A stretch of DNA of 64,000 bases from Yersinia bercovieri ATCC 43970 (GTDB lineage: Bacteria; Pseudomonadota; Gammaproteobacteria; Enterobacterales; Enterobacteriaceae): assembly GCF_013282745.1 (NCBI RefSeq), contig NZ_CP054044.1:930001-994000 (forward strand). The letters are read 5' to 3'. The notes below the pieces were generated by a model. The model made no database searches. It was not told where the DNA came from and saw nothing but the letters and a program-made list of their open reading frames with translations. The translations under genes and the position numbers were made by a program. Position 1 is the stretch's first letter. Each line of letters begins with the position of its first letter. Positions 40,815-50,847 of the stretch are shown here, in pieces.

Positions 40815-40940
40815 AACAGCCTTTAAATTGTAATTCACAATAACAACCTAAAAGATGTATTGCCTGTTGACAACTTATAGTATGTATTTTCCTTTTACAG
40901 CTTATTAGTTGTATTGTAAAATTACAGTTTATATGCTGTA
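40815..40940 (+). repeat. Five operator-like palindromes at exact 27-bp spacing before hipB
   Basis: Sites of 18 bp start at 40815, 40842, 40869, 40896 and 40923, each 27 bases after the last. They read AACAG-CCTTTAAA-TTGTA, AACAA-CCTAAAAG-ATGTA, GACAA-CTTATAGT-ATGTA, TACAG-CTTATTAG-TTGTA and TACAG-TTTATATG-CTGTA. The consensus is ACAR-N8-YTGTA-like. E. coli HipB binds a set of dyads in the hipBA promoter, so autorepression by HipB is the likely use. Confidence 0.75.
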
Positions 40941-40976
40941 TTATGCTATTGCACACCATTCCCTGCGGAGGTCTTG

Positions 40977-41276
40977 ATGGACTATCCTATTAAAATTTTG
41001 AGTCAATTGCGCCCTACGTTAATTGGCTTTCGAAAGAATAAAGGGCTGACTCAGGCCAGCCTGGCACAACTGTTAGGCATCACCCAACAGTCCTATGCAA
41101 AGCTTGAGGCTAATCCTGCATCGGCCAGTGTTGGACGGCTTTTTAAAATATTGCATCTTTTAGATGTCGAACTGATCCTTGGTGAGAAAAGAAACGCCAG
41201 CTCGCATCCCAGTAAAACTCACCAGTCAGAAAAAAGTCAGGCGATAAATTTACCGTCAAAACAAGAGGATTGGTGA
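40977..41276 (+). CDS. hipB: HipB-family antitoxin / autorepressor
   Basis: XRE-type helix-turn-helix protein, antitoxin of the HipBA persistence module. It has 99 residues, with the helix-turn-helix at about 17-65 (GFRKNKGLTQASLAQLLGIT, then QQSYAKLEANPA). GGAGG lies six bases before ATG 40977. The C-terminal tail is longer than in E. coli HipB. hipA follows two bases after the stop but is destroyed, so HipB may persist as a repressor only. Confidence 0.9.
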   Translation: MDYPIKILSQLRPTLIGFRKNKGLTQASLAQLLGITQQSYAKLEANPASASVGRLFKILHLLDVELILGEKRNASSHPSKTHQSEKSQAINLPSKQEDW

Positions 41277-41277
41277 T

Positions 41278-42062
41278 ATGACTCGTCGAACTCAACGGCT
41301 CAATATCTGGATGAACGGCCAGCAAGTTGGCTATTGGGAAAAAAACGAGGTGAAGAATTACTGATTTATGCTCAGGAATGGCTAGCAAACGAACAAGGCC
41401 GCCCGTTGTCATTATCATTGCCTTTTACGGCCAATAATCAGCCCTATAAAGGCGATATTGTACGAGACTATTTTGATAACTTATTACCCGACAGCGATGA
41501 CATCCGGCGACGCCTGGCAACCAAATATCACGCGGAGCATCAATCCTTTCGATCTACTGTTTGAACTAGGAAGAGATTGTGTCGGGGCAATACAATTACT
41601 CGCCAATGATCCCCCCGCCGATCTGTTCTCTATCCAACAACGGCCACTAACAGAGAGTGATGTAGCGCGTATCCTACGAAACTCATGGTCTGACAATGCA
41701 TTTGTGCGCCCTGAACACGATGAAGATCTCAGATTATCTATCGCAGGGGCACAAGAAAAAACCGCACTTTTGTTTCACGATCATCAGTGGTGTCTTCCTT
41801 ATACCACCTCACACCACTTTATGATGTGCTATCAACCCATCCGATTATCGGCTCGGGCCGTAATCAAATTGCGGCCCCAAAAATTAAGTTAGCGATGGCG
41901 GTGAGAGGGAGTAAAAATTACTATTTCATTAACCAGATACAGCGGCATCATTGGCGAAAACAGGCTGAACTTGTTGGGTTAGGAGCTGTTCTTGCTGACT
42001 TAGCAGAAAGTATCCTGACCGGTCTTCATCGACAATGTGACAAAATAGCGGCGATGCCTTGA
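41278..42062 (+). pseudogene. hipA: HipA serine/threonine kinase toxin, frameshifted and internally deleted
   Basis: Pieces of HipA in successive frames: MTRRTQRLNIWMNGQQVGYW, then RPLSLSLPF and DIVRDYFDNLLPDSDDIRRR, then (after a shift near 41540) INPFDLLFELGRDCVGAI and LSIAGAQEKTALLFHDHQWC, then LTPLYDVLSTHPIIGSG. The stop at about 41365 comes from a shift near 41346. The join near 41800 skips roughly 150 residues, including the ATP-binding and TDGHAKN catalytic loop, so no toxin can be made. Confidence 0.9.
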
Positions 42063-42073
42063 CTGGTCAGTAC

Positions 42074-42100
42074 AAAAAACCCAGCTATTACACTGGGTTT
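42074..42100 (-). terminator. Terminator of ssb (probably bidirectional)
   Basis: Minus-strand stem AACCCAG / CTGGGTT followed by TTTTTTG; the + strand also has a T-rich flank after the stem. Confidence 0.82.
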
Positions 42101-42127
42101 GATTTCTCTGTTTTTAGACGACAGGGA

Positions 42128-42676
42128 TCAGAATGGGATATCGTCGTCGAAATCCATTGGTGGCTCATTGCCGCCTTGCGGTTGTGCTGCGGGGGCAGAC
42201 TGAGCAGGGCGTGAAGTCTGACCGCCGCTGAACTGCTTGCCACCTTGTGGCTGTTGAGGTTGACCCCAACCGCCTTGCGCGCCGCCATCTTGTGGTGCAC
42301 CACCACCTGCCGGAGCACCGCCGCCTTGACGGCCACCCAGCATTTGCATAGTACCGCCAACGTTAACCACAACTTCAGTGGTGTATTTCTCAACACCAGC
42401 CTGATCTGTCCACTTACGGGTTTGCAGTGCGCCTTCGATGTAGACCTGAGAGCCTTTACGCAGGTATTCACCCGCTACTTCAGCCAGTTTGCCGAACAAC
42501 ACCACACGGTGCCACTCCGTCTTCTCTTTCTGCTCGCCGGTTGCTTTATCACGCCAGCTTTCGGAAGTGGCCAGGGTGATATTGGCAACAGCGCCGCCGT
42601 TAGGCATGTAGCGGACTTCCGGGTCTTGGCCCAAATTCCCGACCAAAATCACTTTGTTTACGCCTCTGCTGGCCAT
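42128..42676 (-). CDS. ssb: Single-stranded DNA-binding protein
   Basis: Coats single-stranded DNA in replication, repair and recombination. It has 182 residues: OB-fold ([20 protein letters not shown], about 1-112), Gly/Gln/Pro-rich linker and the conserved C-terminal partner-binding tip MDFDDDIPF. Divergent from uvrA, the usual enterobacterial arrangement. Confidence 0.98.
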   Translation of the reverse strand: MASRGVNKVILVGNLGQDPEVRYMPNGGAVANITLATSESWRDKATGEQKEKTEWHRVVLFGKLAEVAGEYLRKGSQVYIEGALQTRKWTDQAGVEKYTTEVVVNVGGTMQMLGGRQGGGAPAGGGAPQDGGAQGGWGQPQQPQGGKQFSGGQTSRPAQSAPAAQPQGGNEPPMDFDDDIPF

Positions 42677-42816
42677 GTTAACTCTCCTGATGAAGTAAAT
42701 TTTGTACAGTATAAACGAGTAAGTTTAACACGCTAACTACCAAAGGGCACAACTGATCATAAGTGCGTAATGCATTACAGATTTCTCGCGTAATCTCTCT
42801 TAATTGCACTCGGATA

Positions 42817-42832
42817 CTGGATATCCATTCAG
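42817..42832. promoter_or_regulatory. LexA box between ssb and uvrA
   Basis: CTGG-ATATCCAT-TCAG matches the LexA pattern CTGT-N8-ACAG with two changes. It corresponds in position and sequence to the E. coli uvrA box (CTGT-ATATTCAT-TCAG). The fourth base G in place of T may weaken binding. Confidence 0.75.
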
Positions 42833-42987
42833 GTTTTTTTGTGTCATAATTATCCGTTTCGTACTGGCTGTGTCCTTTTTTTGGCGTTGCGAGGCGCACA
42901 TTTTTGCTTTTTCTAAAGTGTGTTTTCATGGCAAACGGGCGCGAAAAAGGCACAGTGAGAGGCTCAGCAAATCCGGGAAATGTTTGA

Positions 42988-45819
42988 ATGGATAATATCG
43001 AAGTTCGGGGCGCTCGCACCCATAATCTTAAGAATATCAACCTGATTATCCCGCGCGACAAACTGATTGTTGTCACCGGTCTATCGGGTTCAGGCAAGTC
43101 CTCACTGGCTTTTGATACCCTGTATGCCGAGGGGCAGCGCCGTTATGTTGAGTCTCTCTCTGCCTATGCGCGCCAATTTCTATCGCTGATGGAAAAACCG
43201 GATGTCGACCATATTGAAGGTCTTTCACCGGCGATCTCCATTGAGCAAAAATCGACCTCCCATAACCCACGTTCCACCGTGGGAACCATCACAGAGATCC
43301 ATGATTATCTGCGCTTACTGTTCGCCCGTGTCGGTGAACCGCGCTGCCCTGATCACGATGTACCGCTGGCAGCCCAAACCGTCAGTCAGATGGTGGATAA
43401 CGTCATCAGCCAGCCGGAAGGCCGCCGCCTGATGCTACTGGCCCCCGTGGTAAAAGATCGCAAAGGCGAACATACCAAAACGCTGGAAAATCTGGCGATG
43501 CAGGGCTATATCCGGGCGCGGATCGACGGTGAAGTTTGTGATCTCTCTGATCCACCAAAATTAGAGCTGCAAAAGAAACACACCATTGAAGTGGTAGTCG
43601 ATCGCTTTAAAGTGCGTGAAGATCTGGCGCAGCGCCTGGCCGAGTCATTTGAAACCGCACTGGAGTTATCCGGCGGCACTGCCGTGGTGGCGGATATGGA
43701 CGATCCCCACGCCGAAGAGTTGCTATTCTCCGCCAACTTTGCCTGCCCGATTTGTGGCTATAGCATGAGTGAGCTGGAGCCGCGCCTGTTCTCCTTTAAT
43801 AATCCGGCCGGTGCCTGCCCAACCTGTGATGGTCTTGGCGTGCAACAGTTCTTTGATCCCGACCGCGTGCTACAAAATCCTGAGTTGTCTCTGGCGGGTG
43901 GCGCTATCCGTGGCTGGGATCGCCGCAACTTCTATTACTTCCAGATGCTACGTTCACTGGCGGATCACTATAAGTTTGATATCGAAGCGCCATTTAACTC
44001 GCTGGATACCGCAATACAAAAAGCGGTGTTGTATGGTTCCGGCAAAGATACCATTGAGTTCAAATACATAAACGACCGTGGTGATACCACCGTTCGCCGC
44101 CACCCCTTCGAAGGGGTGCTGCACAATATGGAACGCCGCTATAAAGAGACGGAATCCAGTGCGGTGCGCGAAGAGTTGGCGAAATTTATCAGCAATCGCT
44201 CCTGTGCCTCGTGTAGCGGCACACGTCTGCGGCGAGAAGCGCGTTATGTTTTTGTCCAAAACACCACCTTGCCAGAGATTTCAGAACTGAGTATTGGTCA
44301 CGCGCTGACCTTCTTCCAAAATATGAAACTAAGTGGTCAGCGGGCGCAGATTGCTGAGAAAATACTGAAAGAGATTGGTGACCGACTGAAGTTCCTGGTT
44401 AACGTCGGATTGAATTATCTCTCATTGTCGCGCTCGGCTGAAACCCTGTCCGGTGGCGAGGCACAGCGTATCCGCTTAGCCAGCCAGATTGGTGCGGGAT
44501 TGGTTGGCGTAATGTATGTGCTGGATGAACCCTCCATTGGCTTGCACCAACGTGATAATGAACGTTTGCTGGAAACATTGATTCACCTGCGCAATCTGGG
44601 TAATACCGTGATTGTGGTGGAGCATGATGAAGATGCGATCCGCGCCGCAGACCATGTGATTGATATCGGCCCCGGTGCCGGTGTGCATGGCGGCGAAGTG
44701 GTGGCAGAAGGCACCGTAGATGACATTATGGCTGCGCCAAATTCATTGACCGGCCAGTTCCTCAGCGGCAAGCGGGAAATTGCTATTCCAGCGCAACGGG
44801 TCGCCGGAGATCCGAGCAAAGTGTTAAAACTGATTGGGGCCAGCGGCAACAACCTGAAAGATGTCACGCTGACACTGCCTGTCGGGCTATTTAGCTGCAT
44901 TACTGGTGTTTCTGGTTCCGGTAAATCGACACTGATCAATGATACTTTATACTCCATCGCCCAAAGCCAGTTGAACGGCGCCACCACCAACGAACCCGCG
45001 CCATACCGCGAGATTCAAGGGCTGGAGCATTTCGACAAAGTTATCGATATTGACCAAAGCCCCATTGGCCGCACACCACGTTCTAACCCTGCCACCTATA
45101 CCGGCATCTTTACGCCAATCCGGGAACTGTTCGCGGGCGTGCCTGAATCACGCACTCGCGGTTATACTCCGGGCCGCTTCAGCTTTAACGTCAAAGGCGG
45201 TCGTTGCGAAGCCTGTCAGGGTGATGGGGTGATTAAGGTCGAAATGCACTTCCTGCCGGATATCTACGTCCCTTGCGACCAGTGTAAAGGTAAGCGCTAT
45301 AACCGTGAAACGCTGGAAGTTAAGTACAAAGGCAAGAGCATTCACGAAGTGTTGGCGATGACCATCGAAGAGGCGCGTGAGTTCTTTGATGCCGTGCCAG
45401 CACTGGCCCGTAAGCTGCAAACCTTGATGGATGTTGGCCTGTCCTATATTTGTCTGGGGCAATCAGCGACCACTTTATCTGGCGGCGAAGCGCAGCGAGT
45501 CAAACTGTCGCGAGAGCTATCGAAACGCGGCACCGGCCAGACGCTATATATTCTGGACGAACCGACCACCGGCCTGCATTTTGCTGATATTCAGCAGTTG
45601 CTGGCGGTGTTGCATCAATTGCGGGATCAGGGCAATACCATTGTGGTGATTGAGCATAATCTGGATGTGATAAAAACCGCGGACTGGATTGTCGATTTGG
45701 GGCCAGAAGGTGGCAGTGGCGGCGGCGAGATTTTAGTCTCCGGCACACCAGAAACTGTCGCAGAGTGCGCCGCATCACATACCGCCCGCTTCTTGAAGCC
45801 ATTGCTGCAACGTAAGTAG
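42988..45819 (+). CDS. uvrA: Excinuclease ABC subunit UvrA
   Basis: Damage-recognition ATPase of nucleotide excision repair. It has 943 residues, the family length. Two ABC modules are seen: Walker [20 protein letters not shown] near 31-49 and [17 protein letters not shown] near 640. Zinc-finger cysteine motifs [20 protein letters not shown] and [19 protein letters not shown] are present, and signature LSGGEAQRI occurs twice. SOS control is expected from the LexA box upstream. Confidence 0.98.
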   Translation: MDNIEVRGARTHNLKNINLIIPRDKLIVVTGLSGSGKSSLAFDTLYAEGQRRYVESLSAYARQFLSLMEKPDVDHIEGLSPAISIEQKSTSHNPRSTVGTITEIHDYLRLLFARVGEPRCPDHDVPLAAQTVSQMVDNVISQPEGRRLMLLAPVVKDRKGEHTKTLENLAMQGYIRARIDGEVCDLSDPPKLELQKKHTIEVVVDRFKVREDLAQRLAESFETALELSGGTAVVADMDDPHAEELLFSANFACPICGYSMSELEPRLFSFNNPAGACPTCDGLGVQQFFDPDRVLQNPELSLAGGAIRGWDRRNFYYFQMLRSLADHYKFDIEAPFNSLDTAIQKAVLYGSGKDTIEFKYINDRGDTTVRRHPFEGVLHNMERRYKETESSAVREELAKFISNRSCASCSGTRLRREARYVFVQNTTLPEISELSIGHALTFFQNMKLSGQRAQIAEKILKEIGDRLKFLVNVGLNYLSLSRSAETLSGGEAQRIRLASQIGAGLVGVMYVLDEPSIGLHQRDNERLLETLIHLRNLGNTVIVVEHDEDAIRAADHVIDIGPGAGVHGGEVVAEGTVDDIMAAPNSLTGQFLSGKREIAIPAQRVAGDPSKVLKLIGASGNNLKDVTLTLPVGLFSCITGVSGSGKSTLINDTLYSIAQSQLNGATTNEPAPYREIQGLEHFDKVIDIDQSPIGRTPRSNPATYTGIFTPIRELFAGVPESRTRGYTPGRFSFNVKGGRCEACQGDGVIKVEMHFLPDIYVPCDQCKGKRYNRETLEVKYKGKSIHEVLAMTIEEAREFFDAVPALARKLQTLMDVGLSYICLGQSATTLSGGEAQRVKLSRELSKRGTGQTLYILDEPTTGLHFADIQQLLAVLHQLRDQGNTIVVIEHNLDVIKTADWIVDLGPEGGSGGGEILVSGTPETVAECAASHTARFLKPLLQRK

Positions 45820-45836
45820 CACCTCAAACTATACTC

Positions 45837-45877
45837 GCCTCTGGGGCAATCAGTCGTTGCTCTAGAGGCTATTTTTT
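45837..45877 (+). terminator. Terminator of uvrA
   Basis: Stem GCCTCTGGGGCAA / TTGCTCTAGAGGC, slightly imperfect, with a run of T after TA. Confidence 0.82.
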
Positions 45878-45882
45878 GGTCA

Positions 45883-46236
45883 TTATATGATCAACGCCTG
45901 ACGCCGCTGCTCCGGCAAACCCTGCAACACCAGCTGATAAGAGCGATCGATTAATGAATAAAACTGTGAATTAGGTAGTTCACCATCCAGAAACACTGTG
46001 TTCCAGTGCGCTTTATTCAAGCGTTCACTCGGCACGATCTCCGGATGTTGCTCCCGTAAGCTCTCCGCCAATTCTGGGCTGGTTTTCAATGAAATAGAGG
46101 GTCGCCCCTTTGTCTCTCCCACCATGGCAAACATCACGTCTCCGACTTTAATCTGATTGACCTGCCACACCTCATGATCACTCTGCTCAGCGCCCGGCTT
46201 GGACATACAGTATTCCAATAATGCTGAATTATTCAT
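45883..46236 (-). CDS. yjbR: MmcQ/YjbR-family protein
   Basis: Small cytosolic protein of the YjbR double-wing fold, possibly DNA-binding; its role is not established. It has 117 residues with the family pattern VGDVMFAMVGETKGRPSISL, then LKTSPELAESLREQ and LNKAHWNTVFLDGELP. As in E. coli, it neighbours uvrA. The aphA and yjbQ genes found between tyrB and yjbR in E. coli are missing here. Confidence 0.93.
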   Translation of the reverse strand: MNNSALLEYCMSKPGAEQSDHEVWQVNQIKVGDVMFAMVGETKGRPSISLKTSPELAESLREQHPEIVPSERLNKAHWNTVFLDGELPNSQFYSLIDRSYQLVLQGLPEQRRQALII

Positions 46237-46513
46237 TGGGTTATCTCCTGTGATGGGCCTATACCGTCTCGCGAAAAAGCCTCATCAGTTATTTATTCCA
46301 TAAGAACACTCAATCTATCGATACAGCAATATGCTGAAGTGCCAGCTTGCACCTATCACTAAAAGTTTACTGTGACCGATGAATGATCACTTGGCCGATG
46401 CTAGCCACATTATTAGTATATTCTTTAATCGATCCACAGCCATTAACTTGAGGCTAAATTGACCGGGGATGAGGATAAGTGGCGGAAAGTTGGCAGAAAA
46501 AATAAAACAAAAA

Positions 46514-46682
46514 AGGCGCAATGAGTGCGCCTCAGACTGCTGACAAAGTTGATCAGCGGGGAAATGTGCCGAATGGGTCGTAACGGCGTGAGCCGTCGGA
46601 GCGCCCATCGGTGCAGTCGCCCCGCCAGTTTCGGAGTGACAAAATAGGTTTGTCATCAACCTCAGGCGCAATGAGTGCGCCT
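46514..46682 (-). repeat. Duplicated 19-bp terminator hairpin flanking a 131-bp insert
   Basis: AGGCGCAATGAGTGCGCCT occurs at 46514-46532 and 46664-46682 (+ strand), each an exact palindrome-like stem. On the minus strand the distal copy is followed by TTTTTTG and so acts as the tyrB terminator; the proximal copy has no T-run. The intervening DNA holds inverted TGACAAA / TTTGTCA motifs, as seen in small mobile elements. It is not a gene. Confidence 0.7.
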
Positions 46683-46693
46683 TGATAGCTCAA

Positions 46694-47887
46694 TTACTGT
46701 ACGGCAGCAAAAGCAGCAGCAACCCGCTGAACATTACTGTGATTAACGCCCGCCATGCACATCCTGCCGCTGGCAATCAGATACACGCCAAACTCTTCGC
46801 GTAGGCGATCGACCTGTGCCTCGCTAAAACCGGTGTAGCTGAACATACCGCGCTGTTGCAGCAAATAGTCAAAATTGCGATGAGGTAGCGCAGCTTTTAA
46901 GGCCTGTACCAATGTGCTGCGCATTTCAATAATCCGCAGGCGCATCTGTTCCACTTCGGCCTGCCATTTCGCCCGCAATTCAGTGTCATGCAGCACTTTC
47001 GAAACCACTTGCGCGCCAAAATTTGGTGGGCTGGAGTAGTTACGGCGCACCGTGGCTTTCAGTTGCCCCAACACGCGACCCGCCGCCTCTTCACTTTCGC
47101 ACACCACCGACAGGCCACCGACCCGCTCGTTATACAGGGAGAAAATTTTGGAGAAGGAGTTGCTCACCAGACAGGGCAATTCTGCTGCCGCCATCGCGCG
47201 AATGGCGTAGGCATCTTCATTTAGCCCAGCCCCAAAACCTTGGTAGGCGATATCGAGGAACGGGATAAGATCCCGCGCTTTGGCCACTTCAATGACCTGA
47301 TCCCACTGCGCATTGGTCAGATCAGAACCCGTCGGGTTATGGCAGCACGGATGCAGCAACACGATACTTCTGGCGGGTAATTGCTGCAATGTTGCCAGCA
47401 TCTGCTCGAATTTTACACCCAGTTTCTCATCATCAAAGTAGGGATAGGTATTCACCTTAAAACCTGCGCCACCGAAAATTGCGACATGGTTTTCCCAAGT
47501 GGGATCACTGACCCACACCTGTGAATCAGGGAAATAGTGATGCAGGAAATCAGCACCCACTTTCAGCGCGCCAGAACCGCCCACGGTTTGGATCGTCGCG
47601 ACGCGTTGCTGAGCCAGCATTGGATGATCGCGACCAAAAAGTAACTGCTGGATCGCGGTGCGGTAGGATTGCAAACCTTCCATCGGCAAATAAACCGGTG
47701 TTCCGTGTGGCTGAGCACTCAACTGAGCTTCAGCAATGTCCACCGCCTGCATCTGCGGGATTTCACCCTGTTCGTTGTAATAAAGCCCGATGCTCAAATT
47801 GACTTTATCTGCTCGGTCGTCGGCTTTAAAACTTTCCATCAGTGAAAGGATTGGGTCACCTGCATAGGCGTCAACATTTTGGAACAC
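46694..47887 (-). CDS. tyrB: Aromatic amino acid aminotransferase
   Basis: PLP enzyme that makes tyrosine and phenylalanine (and leucine) from the keto acids. It has 397 residues, the E. coli length, beginning at GTG 47887 ([20 protein letters not shown] follows). An AGGAG site precedes the GTG. The PLP lysine is in the [17 protein letters not shown] segment, with substrate arginine near the end. A TTG at 47908 is the alternative but unlikely start. Confidence 0.96.
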   Translation of the reverse strand: MFQNVDAYAGDPILSLMESFKADDRADKVNLSIGLYYNEQGEIPQMQAVDIAEAQLSAQPHGTPVYLPMEGLQSYRTAIQQLLFGRDHPMLAQQRVATIQTVGGSGALKVGADFLHHYFPDSQVWVSDPTWENHVAIFGGAGFKVNTYPYFDDEKLGVKFEQMLATLQQLPARSIVLLHPCCHNPTGSDLTNAQWDQVIEVAKARDLIPFLDIAYQGFGAGLNEDAYAIRAMAAAELPCLVSNSFSKIFSLYNERVGGLSVVCESEEAAGRVLGQLKATVRRNYSSPPNFGAQVVSKVLHDTELRAKWQAEVEQMRLRIIEMRSTLVQALKAALPHRNFDYLLQQRGMFSYTGFSEAQVDRLREEFGVYLIASGRMCMAGVNHSNVQRVAAAFAAVQ

Positions 47888-47941
47888 GGCGCTGCTCTCC
47901 TGTATCAATAATAGTTATCTTACCCTGCAATGCAGCTTACC

Positions 47942-49021
47942 TTATTCACCCAGATATTCCATCGCTACGCGGGAGGTCAGCTTAGTGATCAATTCATAGG
48001 CGCTGATACCGGTGCAGGCCGCGATCCGCTCGACGGGCAATTCGGCCCCCCATAGCAACACTTCATCGCCGACTTTATCGTGGGCATCTGGCCCGAGATC
48101 GACCGAAATCATATCCATAGAAACTCGCCCGACAATGCAAACTTCGCGGCCATTGACCCACATTGGCGTACCGGATGGGGCGCTGCGCGGATAACCGTCG
48201 CCGTAACCAATTGCCACTACACCCAAGCGCGTATCTCGCTCACTGATCCAAGTGCCACCATAACCCACTGGCTCACCCGCTTTATGTTCGCGCACCGCAA
48301 TCAGGCTGGATTTCAATGCCATGGCTGGCAATAAATTAAAATGGCTGGCGTATGGCTCATCCAACGGCGAAACACCATACAGAATGATCCCAGGGCGAAC
48401 CCAGTCACGGTGCGCTTCTGGCCACAGCAAGATACCGCCGGATGCCGCGATAGATTGCTTACCGGGCTTATCGGCAGCAAAGGCATCAAAACAGCTAAGT
48501 TGCTGACGAGTGGTCTCCACTTGTGGCTCATCTGCACGACTGAAGTGGCTCATGATATTGACTGGCTGAATGACATTCCGGCATGTACTTAAGCGCTGAT
48601 AAAGAGCTGGCGCGTGTTCAGGGCGAACCCCCAGACGGTGCATCCCGGTATCCAGTTTCATCCAAACATTGATCGGGGCGGGAAGATCGGCGGCTTCCAG
48701 CGCTTCCAGTTGCTCAATGCTGTGGATCGCCGTTTCAATGCGGTTCGCCACCAGAATCGGCAGGTCCTCTGCGGCAAAGAATCCTTCCAGCAGCAAAATC
48801 GGTTTTACAATTCCACCGGAACGCAGCATCAGGGCTTCACCAATCCGCGCGACGCCGTAGCAATCGGCATCCTGCAAGGTATGTGCTGTTTCTAATAACC
48901 CGTGGCCATAAGCGTTTGCTTTCACAACAGCAATCAGGCGGCTTTGCGGCGCCATGCGCCGAACCTGTTGCAGGTTATGTCGCAGAGCGCGGCGGTCAAT
49001 TACTGCGGTTGCCGCTTTCAT
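47942..49021 (-). CDS. alr: Alanine racemase
   Basis: PLP enzyme converting L- to D-alanine for peptidoglycan. It has 359 residues. The PLP lysine is K34 in [11 protein letters not shown]; the catalytic tyrosine region is [19 protein letters not shown], followed by the second-domain [12 protein letters not shown]. Lies between tyrB and dnaB as in E. coli. Confidence 0.97.
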   Translation of the reverse strand: MKAATAVIDRRALRHNLQQVRRMAPQSRLIAVVKANAYGHGLLETAHTLQDADCYGVARIGEALMLRSGGIVKPILLLEGFFAAEDLPILVANRIETAIHSIEQLEALEAADLPAPINVWMKLDTGMHRLGVRPEHAPALYQRLSTCRNVIQPVNIMSHFSRADEPQVETTRQQLSCFDAFAADKPGKQSIAASGGILLWPEAHRDWVRPGIILYGVSPLDEPYASHFNLLPAMALKSSLIAVREHKAGEPVGYGGTWISERDTRLGVVAIGYGDGYPRSAPSGTPMWVNGREVCIVGRVSMDMISVDLGPDAHDKVGDEVLLWGAELPVERIAACTGISAYELITKLTSRVAMEYLGE

Positions 49022-49040
49022 TTCTTATCCTTAATAGAGG

Positions 49041-49168
49041 TTATGCCCAAAGTCATTGGAGTTGCAGGTAGGCAGCAAGCGAACAAATCCCGATGAGCTT
49101 ACACAAGTAAGTGATTCGGGTGAGTGAGCATGGCTAACAACCCTGCAGTTTCAATGACAAAGGGGATA
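49041..49168. repeat. ERIC-type repeat between alr and dnaB
   Basis: A full copy with CCGATGAGCTTACACAAGTA and GTGATTCGGGTGAGTGAG. The ends, GCCCAAAGTCATTGGAGTTG and GCAGTTTCAATGACAAAGGG, are inverted repeats. It abuts the dnaB stop, so it ends the dnaB message and leads into alr. Confidence 0.8.
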
Positions 49169-50575
49169 TTATTCGTCGTCGTATTGCGGGCCAGCATAGT
49201 TATCGAAACGCGACCATTGACCATTAAACTTCAGTCGAACAGAGCCGATCGGGCCGTTACGCTGCTTACCCAAAATAATTTGTGCGATCCCTTTCTCATC
49301 ACTGTTCTCGTGATAAACCTCATCACGGTAGATAAACATGATTAAGTCAGCATCCTGCTCAATGGATCCGGACTCACGTAAGTCGGAGTTAACTGGCCGC
49401 TTATCGGCGCGCTGCTCCAAACTACGGTTAAGCTGCGACAGCGCCACCACCGGCACTTGCAGCTCTTTGGCTAAGGCTTTCAGGGAGCGTGAGATTTCGG
49501 CTATTTCCAAAGTACGGTTATCCGACAGCGACGGCACTCGCATCAATTGCAGATAGTCGATCATGATCAGACTTAAACCGCCATGCTCGCGGAAGATACG
49601 CCGGGCGCGGGAGCGCACTTCAGTGGGCGTCAGGCCAGAGGAGTCATCAATGTACATATTGCGCTTTTCCATCAATATCCCCATGGTGCTGGAGATACGC
49701 GCCCAATCCTCATCATCGAGCTGGCCGGTACGGATGCGGGTCTGATCGACATGTGACAGTGAGGCCAACATACGCATCATGATCTGGTCGCCGGGCATCT
49801 CCAAACTGAAGATCAATACCGGTTTTTCCTGCATCATCGCGGCGTTTTCGCATAGGTTCATCGCAAAAGTGGTTTTACCCATTGATGGACGCGCTGCAAC
49901 AATAATCAAATCTGACTTCTGCAAGCCGGCGGTCTTTTTATCTAAATCGGTAAAACCGGTTGAGACACCGGTGACACCATCATGGGGGCGCTGATAGAGC
50001 TGCTCAATACGCGCCACTGTGGCTTCGAGGATCTGATCGACACTTTTCGGCCCTTCATCTTTGCTGGCCCGACTTTCGGCAATCTGGAAAACTTTGGACT
50101 CGGCCAAATCCAATAAATCTTCACTGCTACGCCCTTGAGGATCGTAACCGGCATCTGCAATCTCATTGGCCACGGAGATCATCTCACGGACGACGGCACG
50201 TTCGCGCACGATATCAGCATAAGCACCGATATTCGCCGCACTTGGCGTATTTTTGGATAACTCGGCCAGATAGGCGAAACCGCCGACCGAATCTAAATCG
50301 CCCTTTTGCTCCAGTGACTCAGACAAGGTGATCAGGTCGATCGGTTTGCTGTTTTCCAGCAACCGCTGCATTTCAGTAAAGATTCGGCGATGTGGGCGGC
50401 TGAAAAAGTCATTACTGGCGACGCGTTCTGACACATTATCCCAGCGCTCGTTATCCAGCATCAAACCGCCCAACACGGACTGCTCTGCCTCCAGCGAATG
50501 AGGCGGGAGCTTCAGCCCTTCCATCTGGCGGTCTCGTGGCTCTGTCATATTGTTAGTTGGTTTTTTGGCAGCCAT
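49169..50575 (-). CDS. dnaB: Replicative DNA helicase DnaB
   Basis: Hexameric 5'-3' helicase at the replication fork. It has 468 residues: DnaG-interacting N-domain (LPPHSLEAEQSVLGGLMLDN), linker helix, and RecA-like C-domain with Walker A ARPSMGKTTFAMNL near 230-243 and the DNA-binding loop LIMIDYLQLMRVPS. No intein is present. Confidence 0.98.
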   Translation of the reverse strand: MAAKKPTNNMTEPRDRQMEGLKLPPHSLEAEQSVLGGLMLDNERWDNVSERVASNDFFSRPHRRIFTEMQRLLENSKPIDLITLSESLEQKGDLDSVGGFAYLAELSKNTPSAANIGAYADIVRERAVVREMISVANEIADAGYDPQGRSSEDLLDLAESKVFQIAESRASKDEGPKSVDQILEATVARIEQLYQRPHDGVTGVSTGFTDLDKKTAGLQKSDLIIVAARPSMGKTTFAMNLCENAAMMQEKPVLIFSLEMPGDQIMMRMLASLSHVDQTRIRTGQLDDEDWARISSTMGILMEKRNMYIDDSSGLTPTEVRSRARRIFREHGGLSLIMIDYLQLMRVPSLSDNRTLEIAEISRSLKALAKELQVPVVALSQLNRSLEQRADKRPVNSDLRESGSIEQDADLIMFIYRDEVYHENSDEKGIAQIILGKQRNGPIGSVRLKFNGQWSRFDNYAGPQYDDE

Positions 50576-50638
50576 GAAGAGTGTTCTTTACCTTTGTTGC
50601 GAATAGAAAAATGACGAATAGAAAATATAGCGACCTAG

Positions 50639-50826
50639 TATATACCCAAAGCAATTGGAGTTGCAGGTAGGCGGTAAATGAATGATAAATCGGTCAGATA
50701 TCAAGCCGTGATTTGCTAAGTGAATGCCGCTATCTCAAGCACTGAGGGCGAATGATGAATGACCTATCACTTATCGGTCTTAGCCAGATCTTGGCTACCC
50801 ACGCAGAACCCTGTAGGGTGAAAACA
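50639..50826. repeat. Partial ERIC-end repeat with internal inverted segments upstream of qor
   Basis: Starts with the same end as the 49041 copy, TATACCCAAAGCAATTGGAG, but the central ERIC core is absent. Instead it has the inverted segments GAATGATAAATCGG and CTATCACTTATCGG around 50680-50785, and ends AACCCTGTAGGGTG. It separates dnaB and qor, and qor transcription must start within or beside it. Confidence 0.5.
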
Positions 50827-50847
50827 GATCTACACTGAGGAACTAAT

